Shown here in pieces: positions 46,854 through 56,311 of a DNA stretch of 64,000 nucleotides; within the stretch, counting starts at the first letter, position 1, and the number at the start of each line of letters is the position of its first letter. A program made the translations under genes and the position numbers. Origin of the DNA: Scandinavium goeteborgense (GTDB lineage: Bacteria; Pseudomonadota; Gammaproteobacteria; Enterobacterales; Enterobacteriaceae); NCBI RefSeq assembly GCF_003935895.2, contig NZ_CP054058.1, positions 4,321,177-4,385,176 of the forward strand, written 5' to 3'. The notes under the pieces were generated by a model. That model did no database searches. It saw only the letters and a list, made by a program, of their open reading frames with translations, and was not told the origin of the DNA.

Positions 46854-47723
46854 TTAAAACAGATCGTTGAGCATTACGCCTACGCCGACACGTGTCTGAT
46901 TGAAGTTGTAATCAATCAGCGACTCGCCGTAACCGCTGTAAACCTGCGTATAAATGCGCACGTGTCGGGTAACCGGATAGCTCAGACCGAGCTCCGCGCC
47001 GCCGTAACCGGTGTTCCAGTTGTACTGGCCTTTGGCGCTGAGGATCGCTTCACCCAGCTGGTAGCCAATTTTGAGCTGGTAGTAGCCCATATATTTGGTG
47101 ATATCCGGGTTATCGTCAGTATCGCCAATCACATACCACGGCTTCACTTCCACCAGCCAGTTGCCGTTTTGCGCCATCAGACGTGTATAAAGACGGTTCC
47201 AACTGCGGGACGTCGGGTCGGAACGGCCGTTGGAGTCGTGGTTATAACCAAATTCGACGTCGCGCAGCGTCCAGCCTGCAAACTGGTAATCAGTGGCAAA
47301 ACCGAGGAACAGCTGCGGTTCATAGTTAGTTTCACGGAACGGGGCAGATTCTGACGTGTTGGAGAGCTGCCACCAGGATTTCTGGGTGTATGACGCCCCG
47401 AGAACGGAGTTGTCGCCCAAAATGCCACGCCACAGCGGGAAGGCTAAACTCAGCTGGAATTTCACTTCGTCCTTACGCGCATTATCCGACCAGTTGTAGC
47501 TTTTAATGGCTTCTTTGTTTAAATCGCTGGTCGCGGTGTAAATGACATAGTTGCTCTCATACGGGTAGAGCGTGAACGGATTGTCATGCTCCTGCAGCAT
47601 GTTAGCGATGATGCTGCCACGCACGGCGGGCGTATCGTGGACATCCTTAATTGTGGCTTCCTGTGCATAAACGGAAAGTGGCAGCCCTGCAACTGCCAGC
47701 AACCAACCCAGCCTGGTTCGCAT
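46854..47723 (-). CDS. pldA: Outer membrane phospholipase A
   Basis: Calcium-dependent 12-stranded beta-barrel phospholipase (OMPLA) that degrades phospholipids misplaced in the outer leaflet. 289 residues: signal peptide 1-20 ending SVYA, then the barrel. Active-site His162 and Ser164 of the precursor (142/144 mature) lie in [11 protein letters not shown], with the partner asparagine shortly after in SRSWNR. The protein ends in phenylalanine (GVMLNDLF), the outer-membrane assembly signal. Confidence 0.97.
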   Translation of the reverse strand: MRTRLGWLLAVAGLPLSVYAQEATIKDVHDTPAVRGSIIANMLQEHDNPFTLYPYESNYVIYTATSDLNKEAIKSYNWSDNARKDEVKFQLSLAFPLWRGILGDNSVLGASYTQKSWWQLSNTSESAPFRETNYEPQLFLGFATDYQFAGWTLRDVEFGYNHDSNGRSDPTSRSWNRLYTRLMAQNGNWLVEVKPWYVIGDTDDNPDITKYMGYYQLKIGYQLGEAILSAKGQYNWNTGYGGAELGLSYPVTRHVRIYTQVYSGYGESLIDYNFNQTRVGVGVMLNDLF

Positions 47724-47879
47724 TGGGAGTTCTCCTGAATAAAAATTTATTATTGGATAATCAGTCGGCTGTCATTTTACCTATTTATCGCCATCTTGCG
47801 CGGTTATCGTTTCCTAAAGTAGAAATCAACAAATCATAGGCTTAAAATCAACATTTCATTAACCAATGGAAAGGTTGCT

Positions 47880-48347
47880 ATGTCCGCAGAACTCACCGCC
47901 GAAGCCGCGCTAAAGCTGGTAGGCGATATCTTTGTGTATCACATGCCGTTTAACCGCGCGCTGGGGCTGGAGCTGGAACGCTACGAGAAATCCTTCGCGC
48001 AGCTCAGTTTTAACAATCAGCCGATGATGGTCGGCAACTGGGCGCAAAGTATTCTTCACGGCGGGGTGATTGCCTCCGCGCTGGACGTCGCCGCAGGCCT
48101 GGTCTGCGTGGGCAGTACACTCACCCGCCACGACACCATCAACGAAGATGAACTGCGCCAGCGCCTGTCGCGTATGGGCACCATCGATTTGCGCGTGGAC
48201 TACCTGCGTCCGGGCCGGGGCAACCGCTTTACCGCCACCAGCAGCCTACTGCGCGCGGGCAATAAAGTGGCCGTCGCGCGCGTCGAATTGCACAACGAAG
48301 AGCAGGTTTATATCGCCAGCGCGACCGCCACTTATATGGTGGGTTAG
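47880..48347 (+). CDS. yigI: Hotdog-fold thioesterase YigI
   Basis: PaaI-type hotdog thioesterase; the E. coli protein acts on medium- to long-chain acyl-CoA. 155 residues. The signature region [20 protein letters not shown] (about 60-79) contains the catalytic aspartate; [10 protein letters not shown] is the CoA-side segment. GGAAAGG precedes the ATG. Upstream of rarD in the same orientation. Confidence 0.92.
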   Translation: MSAELTAEAALKLVGDIFVYHMPFNRALGLELERYEKSFAQLSFNNQPMMVGNWAQSILHGGVIASALDVAAGLVCVGSTLTRHDTINEDELRQRLSRMGTIDLRVDYLRPGRGNRFTATSSLLRAGNKVAVARVELHNEEQVYIASATATYMVG

Positions 48348-48396
48348 CCGTTAAAATCGGGTAACATCCCCTTACTTTTATGTAACGGATTATCCC

Positions 48397-49290
48397 ATGG
48401 ATGCTAAACAAACGCGGCAAGGCGTTTTACTCGCCCTCGCCGCTTATTTTATTTGGGGCATAGCACCGGCGTATTTCAAAGTCATTCACTACGTACCCGC
48501 CGATGAAATTCTCACCCACCGTATTATCTGGTCATTCTTCTTTATGGTGGCGCTGATCAGCATCAGCCGTCAGTGGAGTGGCATCAAGCGCCTGTGCCAG
48601 ACACCGAAGAAAATCTTCCTGCTGGCGCTTTCTGCGGTGTTGATTGGCGGCAACTGGCTGCTGTTTATCTGGGCGGTGAATAATCAGCACATGCTGGAAG
48701 CCAGTCTCGGGTATTTCATTAACCCGCTGGTGAATATTGTGCTGGGGATGATTTTCCTCGGGGAACGCTTCCGTCGGATGCAATGGGTGGCGGTTTTCCT
48801 CGCGGCCTGCGGCGTGCTGGTGCAGCTCTGGACCTTTGGTTCACTGCCGATTATCGCGCTGGGCCTGGCGTTCAGCTTTGCGTTTTACGGCCTGGTGCGC
48901 AAGAAAATTGCCGTTGATGCCCAAACCGGCATGTTGGTGGAAACCCTGTGGTTACTGCCCGTGGCGGCGATTTACCTGTTCGGCATCGCCGACAGCGCCA
49001 CCAGCCATATGGGGCAAAACCCGTGGTCACTGAACCTGCTGCTGATGGCCGCAGGCGTGGTCACCACTATCCCACTGCTGTGCTTCACCGGGGCGGCCAC
49101 CAAACTGCGTTTGTCGACGCTGGGCTTCTTCCAGTACATCGGCCCGACGCTGATGTTTATCCTCGCAGTAATGTTTTATGGTGAAACGCCGGGCGCGGAT
49201 AAAATGGTGACCTTCGCCTTTATTTGGGTCGCGCTGGCGGTGTTCGTTATCGATGCGCTTTATACCCTGCGTCGTACGCCAAAAAGCTGA
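48397..49290 (+). CDS. rarD: RarD family permease (EamA/DMT)
   Basis: Ten-span inner-membrane permease of the drug/metabolite superfamily; E. coli RarD is described as a chloramphenicol-sensitivity permease of unknown substrate. 297 residues; family segments YFIWGIAPAYFKVIHYVPAD, NNQHMLEASLGYFINPLVNI and GFFQYIGPTLMFILAVMFY. A GC hairpin without U run (49299-49321) follows its stop. It is upstream of the desaturase gene by 111 bases. Confidence 0.95.
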   Translation: MDAKQTRQGVLLALAAYFIWGIAPAYFKVIHYVPADEILTHRIIWSFFFMVALISISRQWSGIKRLCQTPKKIFLLALSAVLIGGNWLLFIWAVNNQHMLEASLGYFINPLVNIVLGMIFLGERFRRMQWVAVFLAACGVLVQLWTFGSLPIIALGLAFSFAFYGLVRKKIAVDAQTGMLVETLWLLPVAAIYLFGIADSATSHMGQNPWSLNLLLMAAGVVTTIPLLCFTGAATKLRLSTLGFFQYIGPTLMFILAVMFYGETPGADKMVTFAFIWVALAVFVIDALYTLRRTPKS

Positions 49291-49350
49291 TCCCCTGCGC
49301 TTTGCCAGAAAGCGGCAAAGCACATCCAGTTAAATTCTTTGTTATTTCAA

Positions 49351-49400
49351 CCGGCTTCTCACATCTTCTGAGGATAACCCCTTTGAGATGTGTGAGCCGG
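49351..49400 (+). other. Stem-loop abutting the desaturase start
   Basis: CCGGCT-TCT-CACATCT pairs with AGATGTG-TG-AGCCGG: 13 base pairs with a small internal loop, 18-base loop containing GAGGAT. It ends at the base before the ATG at 49401. Confidence 0.5.
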
Positions 49401-50387
49401 ATGCTAATCCCCGACCCCGCCCGACGTTCTGCCTGGCTGCACGATGAACAACGCAGCGCGGTGCGCCTGCTGGCCAGAAGCTGGCTGTGGCGCAGCGAAC
49501 TGCCGACCTGGCTGTTGATGTTCACGATTTACGGCGGCTGGTTTACCACGCTGGTGTTTCGCGCTGAGCTGGGACTTTTTGCCTCCACTGCACTGCTGAT
49601 TCTGTTCACCACCTGGTATCTGTCGCTCCAGCATGAGCTTATTCACGGGCATCCGACACGCTGGCCGCGCGTCAATCAGCTGTTCGGCCTGCTGCCGCTG
49701 GCGGTGTGGTATCCGTACGGGCTGTATCGCGACTCACATCTCGCGCACCACCGCAATCAGCTGCTAACCGTGCCGGGCGAAGATCCTGAGACCTACTATT
49801 TCTCCGCCGAACGCTGGCAGCGTTTTAGCGGCTGGCAGCAACGGGTGATTCGTTTGCGTAATACGTTTATTGGCCGACTGCTGCTGGCGCCGCTGCTGGA
49901 TATTGCTGGGGTGTTTGAAGGCATGATCACCTCGTTTCGCCTGGGAGATCGCCGGGCGATAGCGATGTGGCTGGTGCATTTCGCGTTACTGGGACTGGTG
50001 TTCGGTTGGTTGCAGCATCAGGGATTTTCGATAGGGTGGTATCTGCTGGCGGTGAGTTATCCGGCGCTAGGCTGCACCAAAATACGCTCGTTCCTCGAGC
50101 ATCGCGCCGCCGACAATCCGCTGGCCCGTTCCGCCATCACAGAAACCTCACTCCCGTGGCGCCTGCTGTTCCTCAATCTGAACTATCATTCGGTTCATCA
50201 TGACCTGCCCGGCGTGCCGTGGTATGGGTTGCGTAAGGTATGGCTGCGCGACAGATCACACTATGCCGAGCGCAATCAGGGATTTGTGGTGAAAGGCTAT
50301 CGGGAATGGTGGCGAAATTACCGCTTTCATCCAGTGGATGTGACCGTGCATCCCGGTGACCCAGAGGAAAATCAGCATGACCGGTAA
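49401..50387 (+). CDS. Membrane fatty-acid desaturase family protein
   Basis: Integral-membrane diiron desaturase/hydroxylase family (FA_desaturase), 328 residues from the ATG used here. Three histidine boxes: HELIHGH (78-84), HLAHH (113-117) and HSVHH (263-267). Hydrophobic spans are near 36-55, 57-77, 187-205 and 210-225, with the boxes cytoplasmic in the usual topology. Substrate unknown; E. coli makes unsaturated fatty acids anaerobically and lacks this family. The start is uncertain: a TTG at 49383 has GAGG nine bases before it, in the loop of the stem above. Its last 11 bases overlap the next gene, so the two are coupled. Absent at this site in K-12. Confidence 0.82.
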   Translation: MLIPDPARRSAWLHDEQRSAVRLLARSWLWRSELPTWLLMFTIYGGWFTTLVFRAELGLFASTALLILFTTWYLSLQHELIHGHPTRWPRVNQLFGLLPLAVWYPYGLYRDSHLAHHRNQLLTVPGEDPETYYFSAERWQRFSGWQQRVIRLRNTFIGRLLLAPLLDIAGVFEGMITSFRLGDRRAIAMWLVHFALLGLVFGWLQHQGFSIGWYLLAVSYPALGCTKIRSFLEHRAADNPLARSAITETSLPWRLLFLNLNYHSVHHDLPGVPWYGLRKVWLRDRSHYAERNQGFVVKGYREWWRNYRFHPVDVTVHPGDPEENQHDR

Positions 50388-51111
50388 CTTCGCCTTTCCG
50401 ATGTATGACGTGAACCCAGCCGCCACGGATGCACTGGCCGCCGCCGTGCTGCGGCGCTTTCCCGAGGCACGCTTCCAGCGCCCGGCAGATTTACTGTCCC
50501 ACTGGCTGGACGACAACCTGCTGCTGAGCCAAACCTGCGGCTATCCGCTGATGACCGCGCTGGATGAGGTCCAAGTGGTTGGCTGTTTCCACTACAACGC
50601 GCCGGGCTGCGAAGGGCGGAACTATCGCAGTCGGCTGGTCGCGCGTCAGACGGAATCAGGCAAAACGCTGAATGATTTTCACGGTCAGGTCGCCGCCTGC
50701 AATTCACCGGATTCGCAGTCGGGCTACCATGCTCTACGCAACAGCGTGGGTCACGACGACGCGTTTTTCAGATCGATTGTCTGGACCGGGAGCCATCGTC
50801 AGTCGCTGAATGCGCTGCAAAACGGAACCGCGGATATCGCCGCCATCGACTGTGTGAGCCTGGCATTGTTTGCCCGCTATCAGCCACAAGCGTTGACGGG
50901 CCTGACGGTGGTGGGCGAAACGGCGCTGACTCCGGGCCTGCCGCTGATCACCTCGCGCCATACCTCGGCACAAACGCTGAATGCGCTGCGCGAAGGTTTA
51001 GCGGAGATTGCCGGCGAGGCTGAGATTGCGGCGCCGTTGCTGATCGGCGGCTTCAGTCCGGCAAGCCGCCGCGATTATGAGGTGATACTTAAAGCCAGTT
51101 CTTGCGCTTGA
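50377..51111 (+). CDS. PhnD-like substrate-binding protein without signal peptide
   Basis: Resembles the phosphate/phosphonate ABC binding-protein family (PhnD/SsuA-type, type II periplasmic fold), 244 residues. Motifs: [15 protein letters not shown] (45-59), [15 protein letters not shown] (71-85), [11 protein letters not shown] and SGS-like [14 protein letters not shown], then [15 protein letters not shown] and TPGLPLITS. There is no signal peptide, lipobox, permease or ATPase gene nearby, so transport is doubtful and a cytoplasmic sensing or enzymatic role is possible (inference). GAGGAAAA precedes the ATG, which lies inside the desaturase gene. Its 3' end overlaps corA by 23 bases, tail to tail. 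Confidence 0.75.
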   Translation: MTGNFAFPMYDVNPAATDALAAAVLRRFPEARFQRPADLLSHWLDDNLLLSQTCGYPLMTALDEVQVVGCFHYNAPGCEGRNYRSRLVARQTESGKTLNDFHGQVAACNSPDSQSGYHALRNSVGHDDAFFRSIVWTGSHRQSLNALQNGTADIAAIDCVSLALFARYQPQALTGLTVVGETALTPGLPLITSRHTSAQTLNALREGLAEIAGEAEIAAPLLIGGFSPASRRDYEVILKASSCA

Positions 51112-52039
51112 AGTAGAGATACGGCGCGAGGCCCGCGAGGATCATAAATACAATTGCCCCCGGATAGCCGAAGCTCCAGTGCAGCTCTGGCATGAACTCG
51201 AAGTTCATCCCGTAGCTTGAGGCCACCAGCGTCGGCGGCAGGAACACCACGGAGACCACCGAGAAGATCTTGATAATGCGGTTCTGCTCGATGTTGATAA
51301 AGCCCATCGCCGCCTGCATCAGGAAGTTCACCTTCTGGAACAGCGATTCATTGTGCGGCAGCAGGGATTCGATATCGCGCAGGATCTCACGCGCCTGCTC
51401 CAGCTGCACCGCCGGTAAACGCGCTTTACGCACCAGGAAGTTCAATGCGCGCTGGGTATCCATCAGACACAAACGCACTTTCCAGCCGATATCTTCCAGC
51501 TCCGCCAGCGTGGAGAGCGCTTCATCGTATTCGTCGCCCTGATGACCTTCCATGATCACACGGCTCAGCTTTTCCAGGTCGCTGTAGATATTTTCAATTT
51601 CATCCGCCAGCTGTTCGATTTTGGTTTCGAACAGGTCAAGCAGCAGCTCAAACGCATTGCCGTCGACCATTTCCTGGCTGCGGGCGCGCATTCGATACAG
51701 ACGAAATGCAGGCAGTTCGCGTTCGCGCAGCGTAAACAGACGCCCTTCGCGGATGGTAAATGCCACGGTGGAGTTACCGGCGTGATCGTCGGCATCTTCA
51801 TAAAAGAAGAAGGAGTGGATGTGCAGGCCGTCTTCGTCTTCGAAGAAACGGGCCGAGGCCTCGATGTCTTCCAGTTCCGGCCGCGTAGCCAGATTCTGAC
51901 CCAGTTCCGTCTGTACGCGATTACGCTCTTCGTCATCTGGCTCGACCAAATCCACCCATACCGACGTGGCAAGGTGTTTGATGTCGTCAGACTCAAGGCG
52001 CGTTAAGCGGTTATTTTCCAGTTGAAATGCGCTCAGCAT
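51089..52039 (-). CDS. corA: Magnesium/cobalt transporter CorA
   Basis: Pentameric inner-membrane Mg2+ channel, also passing Co2+ and Ni2+. Start taken at [18 protein letters not shown] (316 residues, E. coli length), five codons inside the longest frame. Large acidic cytoplasmic funnel domain (1-255), then two C-terminal spans with the signature [10 protein letters not shown] (about 275) between them and the basic end YFKRKNWL. Expression is likely controlled in the long leader upstream. Confidence 0.97.
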   Translation of the reverse strand: MLSAFQLENNRLTRLESDDIKHLATSVWVDLVEPDDEERNRVQTELGQNLATRPELEDIEASARFFEDEDGLHIHSFFFYEDADDHAGNSTVAFTIREGRLFTLRERELPAFRLYRMRARSQEMVDGNAFELLLDLFETKIEQLADEIENIYSDLEKLSRVIMEGHQGDEYDEALSTLAELEDIGWKVRLCLMDTQRALNFLVRKARLPAVQLEQAREILRDIESLLPHNESLFQKVNFLMQAAMGFINIEQNRIIKIFSVVSVVFLPPTLVASSYGMNFEFMPELHWSFGYPGAIVFMILAGLAPYLYFKRKNWL

Positions 52040-52271
52040 GACCGGGACTCCCAATGCAAAAAATTATCGGACAGTACGGTGGGCACACAGAAACATCGGG
52101 GGTTTCAGACCATTAAGCCTGACTCATTGCGACGGGAATATTGCATGTCGCCGACAACCTCTAAGGCCATCAGCGTCGGGTGATAGCCTTAGGAGTTGTT
52201 CCTGGTTTGCAGGAAGTTGAGCCAGCATCTACTGGGTGTGTCCAAGGTATCAGTCCTCTTAGCGTATTCGT
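52040..52271 (-). promoter_or_regulatory. corA mRNA leader
   Basis: 232-base untranslated leader between the promoter and corA. It contains an 18-codon frame (below) and a strong hairpin CTAAGGCTATCA / TGATGGCCTTAG (52161-52192) that includes the stop of that frame. In Salmonella, translation of the corL leader peptide and alternative hairpins govern Rho-dependent termination before corA; the same layout is seen here. Confidence 0.6.
52189..52245 (-). CDS. corL: Candidate corA leader peptide
   Basis: 18-residue frame MDTPSRCWLNFLQTRNNS read from a TTG start with AGAGGA eight bases upstream; it ends inside the leader hairpin. Position and layout fit the corL leader peptide known from Salmonella; I cannot compare the peptide itself. 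TTG starts are rare, so this is a candidate only. Confidence 0.45.
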   Translation of the reverse strand: MDTPSRCWLNFLQTRNNS

Positions 52272-52277
52272 GCGCGC

Positions 52278-52306
52278 ATGTTACGCCAGCCTAAATGAAG
52301 CGTCAA
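52278..52306 (-). promoter_or_regulatory. corA promoter
   Basis: Minus strand: -35 TTGACG (52301-52306), 17-base spacer, -10 TAACAT (52278-52283), in the interval between uvrD and corA. Confidence 0.75.
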
Positions 52307-52318
52307 CATACAGCGAGG

Positions 52319-52346
52319 CGCCAGAGAGTTTTTCCACCCCTCTGGC
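52319..52346 (-). terminator. Hairpin downstream of uvrD
   Basis: CGCCAGAG / CTCTGGCG stem with a 12-base loop, 50 bases past the uvrD stop. No strong U run. A second AT-rich palindrome (CATTAAGAAA / TTTCTTAATG, 52364-52393) directly follows the stop codon. Confidence 0.5.
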
Positions 52347-52393
52347 GTATAAGACTAGCAGAACATTAAGAAAATATGATGTATTTCTTAATG

Positions 52394-54556
52394 TTACGCA
52401 TTTTCGAGACGGGCGTAAGCTGCCACCAGCCATTTGATGCCCTGGCCCTGGAACGCCACCTGCAAACGGCTGTGTTCGCCACTGCCTTCCAGGTTTACGA
52501 TGGTACCTTCGCCAAATTTCGGGTGACGCACGCGCTGGCCCAGCTTGTAGCCGGTGTCGTTTTCCGCCATCGGCGTGCCCATCCGCTGATGGTTAACCGG
52601 GCGGCTGACGGTGGCACGCAGACGCACTTCTTCCACGCACGCCTCCGGCAGTTCGCCGACAAAGCGCGACGGACGGTGATAGACCTCTTTGCCGTATAAA
52701 CGGCGGGTTTCGGCGTAGGTCAGCGTCAGTTTTTGCATCGCACGGGTAACGCCGACGTAGGCCAGGCGACGTTCTTCTTCCAGACGCCCGCCTTCATCCA
52801 GCGACATCTGACTCGGGAACATGCCCTCTTCCATCCCGACGATAAACACCTGCGGGAACTCCAGACCTTTCGCCGAGTGCAGCGTCATCAGCTGAACCGC
52901 GTCCTGCCAGGTATCGGCCTGCCCTTCGCCCGCTTCCAGCGCCGCGTGGGACAGGAACGCCTGCAACGGCATCAGATCTTCTTCTTCGTCGTTGTAGCTG
53001 AACTGGCGCGTGGCCGTCACCAGTTCCTCTAAGTTCTCGATACGCGTCTGGCCCTTCTCGCCTTTCTCCTGCTCGTACATCATGAACAGGCCGGAATCTT
53101 TAATCACCCGGTCGGTCTGCACATGCAGCGGCATATCGGCAGTTTCCTGCGCCAGTGCGTCGATAAGCTCCATAAAGCGCTGCAACGCGCCGGCCGCACG
53201 TCCGGCAAGGGCTTTATCTTTCAGCAATTCACGGCATGCTTGCCACAGCGTCAGCTGCCGGTCGCGGGAAGCCTGACGCACCACGTCGAGCGTGCGATCG
53301 CCGATGCCACGCGTCGGGGTATTCACCACGCGCTCAAACGCCGCATCGTCATTGCGGTTGGCAATCAGACGCAGATAGGCCAGCGCATCTTTGATTTCCA
53401 GACGTTCGAAGAAGCGCATTCCGCCATAAATGCGGTACGGCATACTGACTTGCAACAACGCTTCTTCCAGCACGCGCGACTGGGCGTTGCTGCGGTAAAG
53501 AATGGCGCACTGCTCAAGCTGGCCCCCGTTGTCCTGCCAGGCTTTGATGCGGCTCACGACGAAGCGGGCTTCATCCAGCTCGTTGAACGCGCAGTATAGT
53601 GAAATGGGTTCGCCGTCGACGCCATCGGTCCACAGCTTTTTACCCAGACGGCCGTCGTTGTTCTCAATCAGGGCGTTCGCCGCGCTAAGAATGTTGTTGG
53701 TCGAGCGGTAGTTCTGCTCCAGACGGATGGTTTCGGCGCCGGGGAAATCCTTCAGGAAACGCTGGATGTTTTCGACCTGCGCGCCGCGCCAGCCGTAGAT
53801 TGACTGGTCATCATCGCCAACGATCATCACTTTGCCCGTGTCGCCCGCCAGCATGCGGATCCAGGCGTACTGAATGTTGTTGGTATCCTGGAATTCGTCC
53901 ACCAGGATGTTGGTGAAGCGCTCGCGATAGTGCTGCAAAATATGTGGCTTGTTGAGCCATAGCTCGTGGGCACGCAGCAGCAGCTCGGCAAAATCAACCA
54001 GACCCGCGCGGTCGCAAGCTTCCTGATAGGCCTGATACACCTTCTGCCAGGTTTGCTCCACCGGGTTGCCGTAGCTTTGAATATGATGCGGGCGCAGCCC
54101 TTCGTCTTTCTGACCGTTGATGTACCACATCGCCTGACGCGGTGGCCACTGCTTCTCGTCGAGGTTCATGGCTTTGATCAGACGTTTCAGCAGGCGCAGC
54201 TGATCTTCGCTGTCGAGGATCTGGAAATCCTGCGGCAGATTGGCGTCCAGATGGTGCGCGCGCAGCAAGCGATGCGCCAGACCGTGGAAGGTGCCGACCC
54301 ACATCCCGCCCTGGGAGGTGCCCATCAGCTGACCGATACGGTGGCGCATTTCCGCCGCCGCTTTGTTGGTGAAGGTCACCGCCATAATCGAATACGGTGA
54401 GCTGTGTTCAACGCTGATAAGCCACGCGATGCGGTGCACCAGCACGCGCGTCTTGCCGCTTCCTGCCCCAGCCAGCACCAGCATATTGGTGCGCGACGCC
54501 GCCACGGCTTCACGCTGTTTGTCATTGAGGCTGTCGAGCAGGTAAGAAACGTCCAT
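52394..54556 (-). CDS. uvrD: DNA helicase II (UvrD)
   Basis: 3'-5' superfamily 1 helicase of nucleotide excision and mismatch repair; also removes RecA filaments and backtracks RNA polymerase. Start at MDVSYLLDSLNDKQREAV (720 residues). Walker A LAGAGSGKTRVLV (about 29-40), Walker B VDEFQDTN, GDDDQSIYGWRGA, motif V/VI TLHSAKGLEFPQVF and YVGVTRAMQ; C-terminal Tudor-like domain LGQRVRHPKFGEGTIVNLEG that contacts RNA polymerase. A LexA box lies upstream. Confidence 0.98.
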   Translation of the reverse strand: MDVSYLLDSLNDKQREAVAASRTNMLVLAGAGSGKTRVLVHRIAWLISVEHSSPYSIMAVTFTNKAAAEMRHRIGQLMGTSQGGMWVGTFHGLAHRLLRAHHLDANLPQDFQILDSEDQLRLLKRLIKAMNLDEKQWPPRQAMWYINGQKDEGLRPHHIQSYGNPVEQTWQKVYQAYQEACDRAGLVDFAELLLRAHELWLNKPHILQHYRERFTNILVDEFQDTNNIQYAWIRMLAGDTGKVMIVGDDDQSIYGWRGAQVENIQRFLKDFPGAETIRLEQNYRSTNNILSAANALIENNDGRLGKKLWTDGVDGEPISLYCAFNELDEARFVVSRIKAWQDNGGQLEQCAILYRSNAQSRVLEEALLQVSMPYRIYGGMRFFERLEIKDALAYLRLIANRNDDAAFERVVNTPTRGIGDRTLDVVRQASRDRQLTLWQACRELLKDKALAGRAAGALQRFMELIDALAQETADMPLHVQTDRVIKDSGLFMMYEQEKGEKGQTRIENLEELVTATRQFSYNDEEEDLMPLQAFLSHAALEAGEGQADTWQDAVQLMTLHSAKGLEFPQVFIVGMEEGMFPSQMSLDEGGRLEEERRLAYVGVTRAMQKLTLTYAETRRLYGKEVYHRPSRFVGELPEACVEEVRLRATVSRPVNHQRMGTPMAENDTGYKLGQRVRHPKFGEGTIVNLEGSGEHSRLQVAFQGQGIKWLVAAYARLENA

Positions 54557-54593
54557 TGGCACCGCCGGGTAGAAATTGAGAAAACGTCGAAAC

Positions 54594-54658
54594 GCCCGGT
54601 GGCGCTTCGCTTACCGGGCCTACACGTTCGTAGGGCGGATAAGCATCGCGCATCCGCC
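54594..54658. repeat. BIME: two inverted REP elements
   Basis: GCCCGGTGGCGCTTCGCTTA-CCGGGCCTAC (54594-54623) and, in reverse orientation, GTAGGGCGGATAAGCATCGC-GCATCCGCC (54630-54658). They sit in the yigB-uvrD gap, between the LexA box and the uvrD start, so they are in the uvrD 5' untranslated region. Confidence 0.85.
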
Positions 54659-54664
54659 AAAACC

Positions 54665-54680
54665 CTGGAATTTTATACAG
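54665..54680 (-). promoter_or_regulatory. LexA box upstream of uvrD
   Basis: CTGTATAAAATTCCAG on the minus strand: CTG-N10-CAG with an AT-rich centre, placed as in the SOS-regulated E. coli uvrD promoter. Confidence 0.8.
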
Positions 54681-54692
54681 AACTTCTGATGA

Positions 54693-55409
54693 TTATATCA
54701 GCGTGGTGAGGGATGCCAACCGCGAAATTTCGATGTGAGGTAACAGGCGACTGTCGGCGATTTGCATCAGGTCACCGTCGAGCAGGTTTATCCAGCAGGC
54801 CTGTACGCCGCAGCGGATCGCGCCCGCGACGTCGGTCGTCAGGTCATCGCCCACGTGCAGGATCTGCTCCAGCGGAACATCAAGACGCTCTGCCGCCAGA
54901 TGGTACATATCACTGAACGGCTTGGAACGTCCGTCGGGGCCTGCGCGCAGCACAAACGTAAAGTAGTCGTTCAGGCCGAACATTTCCGGCTGTGCGTTGC
55001 CGTTGGTGATCGCCACCAGCGGCCATTTTTCAGCCAGCTTGGCGAGGGTGTCGTGGGTTTCCTGCGGCACGTCGATCGCACTGCGCCAGTGGGCGAAATT
55101 CGCCATCGCGGCGTTGGCGCCAATCGTGGCGTCTCTCGCCGAGAGACCGGCATTCAGCATCGCCAGCTCAACTGCGCGACGACGCCATTCGGTGACGTCG
55201 TGATAAATATCGGGCTCGGCCTGGCGAAGCGCCTGACGAAGCTGATGAAAATCGCTGCTTTCCAGCGCCTGTAACGCCGGATGGTAACCGCGGACAAACT
55301 CCAGCGACTCTTTTTCCGTACGGCGGATAACCTGACGGTTGTCGTAAAGCGTGTCATCGAGGTCAAAAGTCAGGGCCGAAATCTGGCCCAGTGGACGGTA
55401 AAAACGCAT
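54693..55409 (-). CDS. yigB: HAD-family phosphatase YigB
   Basis: HAD hydrolase; the E. coli enzyme dephosphorylates FMN in riboflavin metabolism and is linked to persister behaviour. 238 residues. Motif [12 protein letters not shown] (15-25), motif [12 protein letters not shown], motif [16 protein letters not shown] and motif [15 protein letters not shown]. Start overlaps the xerC stop by one base, so it is the last gene of dapF-yigA-xerC-yigB. Confidence 0.95.
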   Translation of the reverse strand: MRFYRPLGQISALTFDLDDTLYDNRQVIRRTEKESLEFVRGYHPALQALESSDFHQLRQALRQAEPDIYHDVTEWRRRAVELAMLNAGLSARDATIGANAAMANFAHWRSAIDVPQETHDTLAKLAEKWPLVAITNGNAQPEMFGLNDYFTFVLRAGPDGRSKPFSDMYHLAAERLDVPLEQILHVGDDLTTDVAGAIRCGVQACWINLLDGDLMQIADSRLLPHIEISRLASLTTLI

Positions 55410-56311
55410 TATTTCCCCCGTTTGGCGCGTGGGTGTGCCTTGTCGTACACCGAGGCAAGATGTTGAAAATCAAGATGGGTATAGATTTGCGTGGTGGAAA
55501 GATTCGCGTGGCCGAGCAGTTCCTGCACGCCGCGTAAATCCCCGCTCGACTCCAGCATGTGGGTCGCGAACGAATGGCGCAATTTGTGTGGATTCACATG
55601 GCTGTTCAGCCCTTGCTTGATGCCCCACTCCGCAAAGCGCTTTTGCACATTGCGCGCGGAGATGCGTTTGCCGAGCTTCGACAAAAACAACGCCTCTTCT
55701 TCACTGCCGAACAGTCCGCGTAAATCGAGCCAGTGTTCAATCCAGTGCGCGGCGTTACGGCCAATCGGCAGACGGCGCTCTTTACTGCCTTTCCCCATCA
55801 CCCACACTTCGCCCGATTCCAGGTCAAGATGCTTAATGTTGAGGCCCACCAGCTCTGACAGACGCAGGCCCGCGCCGTACATCACTTCGAGCATGGCGCG
55901 ATCGCGTACGGCCAGCGGATCGTTGAGATCGATATCCAGCAGCCGGTTGACGTCATCCACATCAATATTTTTTGGCAGATGGCGTGGGGCTTTTGGCGCG
56001 GAGACGGCTTTCGCCGGATTGGCCTGCAGCTCACCCTGACTTACCAGCCAGTCGAAAAAACTGCGCAAGGCCGACAACCGCAGGGCCAGACTCGCCGGGC
56101 CAAGCCCTTTGCGACGGCTGCGAACCGCAAAACTGCGCACTGTCGCCGCGTCACACTGCTGCCAATTTTTCACACCGCTGTCTTCGGCGATAGCGATGAT
56201 GGCATCAAGCTGACGCCGATAGTTGAGCAGAGTTATCGGACTGAGTTGGCGTTCAACGCCGAGATAACGCAGGAAGCGTTCGGTCGGTTCTGAGAGCGGA
56301 GACAGCGTCAT
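55409..56311 (-). CDS. xerC: Tyrosine recombinase XerC
   Basis: With XerD resolves chromosome dimers at dif. Start at [18 protein letters not shown] (300 residues; E. coli 298), overlapping the yigA stop by four bases. N-terminal core-binding domain (1-105), then catalytic domain with Arg in [13 protein letters not shown], Lys in [12 protein letters not shown], His-x-x-Arg in [13 protein letters not shown], His in [12 protein letters not shown] and Tyr in IYTHLDF. All catalytic residues present. Confidence 0.97.
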   Translation of the reverse strand: MTLSPLSEPTERFLRYLGVERQLSPITLLNYRRQLDAIIAIAEDSGVKNWQQCDAATVRSFAVRSRRKGLGPASLALRLSALRSFFDWLVSQGELQANPAKAVSAPKAPRHLPKNIDVDDVNRLLDIDLNDPLAVRDRAMLEVMYGAGLRLSELVGLNIKHLDLESGEVWVMGKGSKERRLPIGRNAAHWIEHWLDLRGLFGSEEEALFLSKLGKRISARNVQKRFAEWGIKQGLNSHVNPHKLRHSFATHMLESSGDLRGVQELLGHANLSTTQIYTHLDFQHLASVYDKAHPRAKRGK

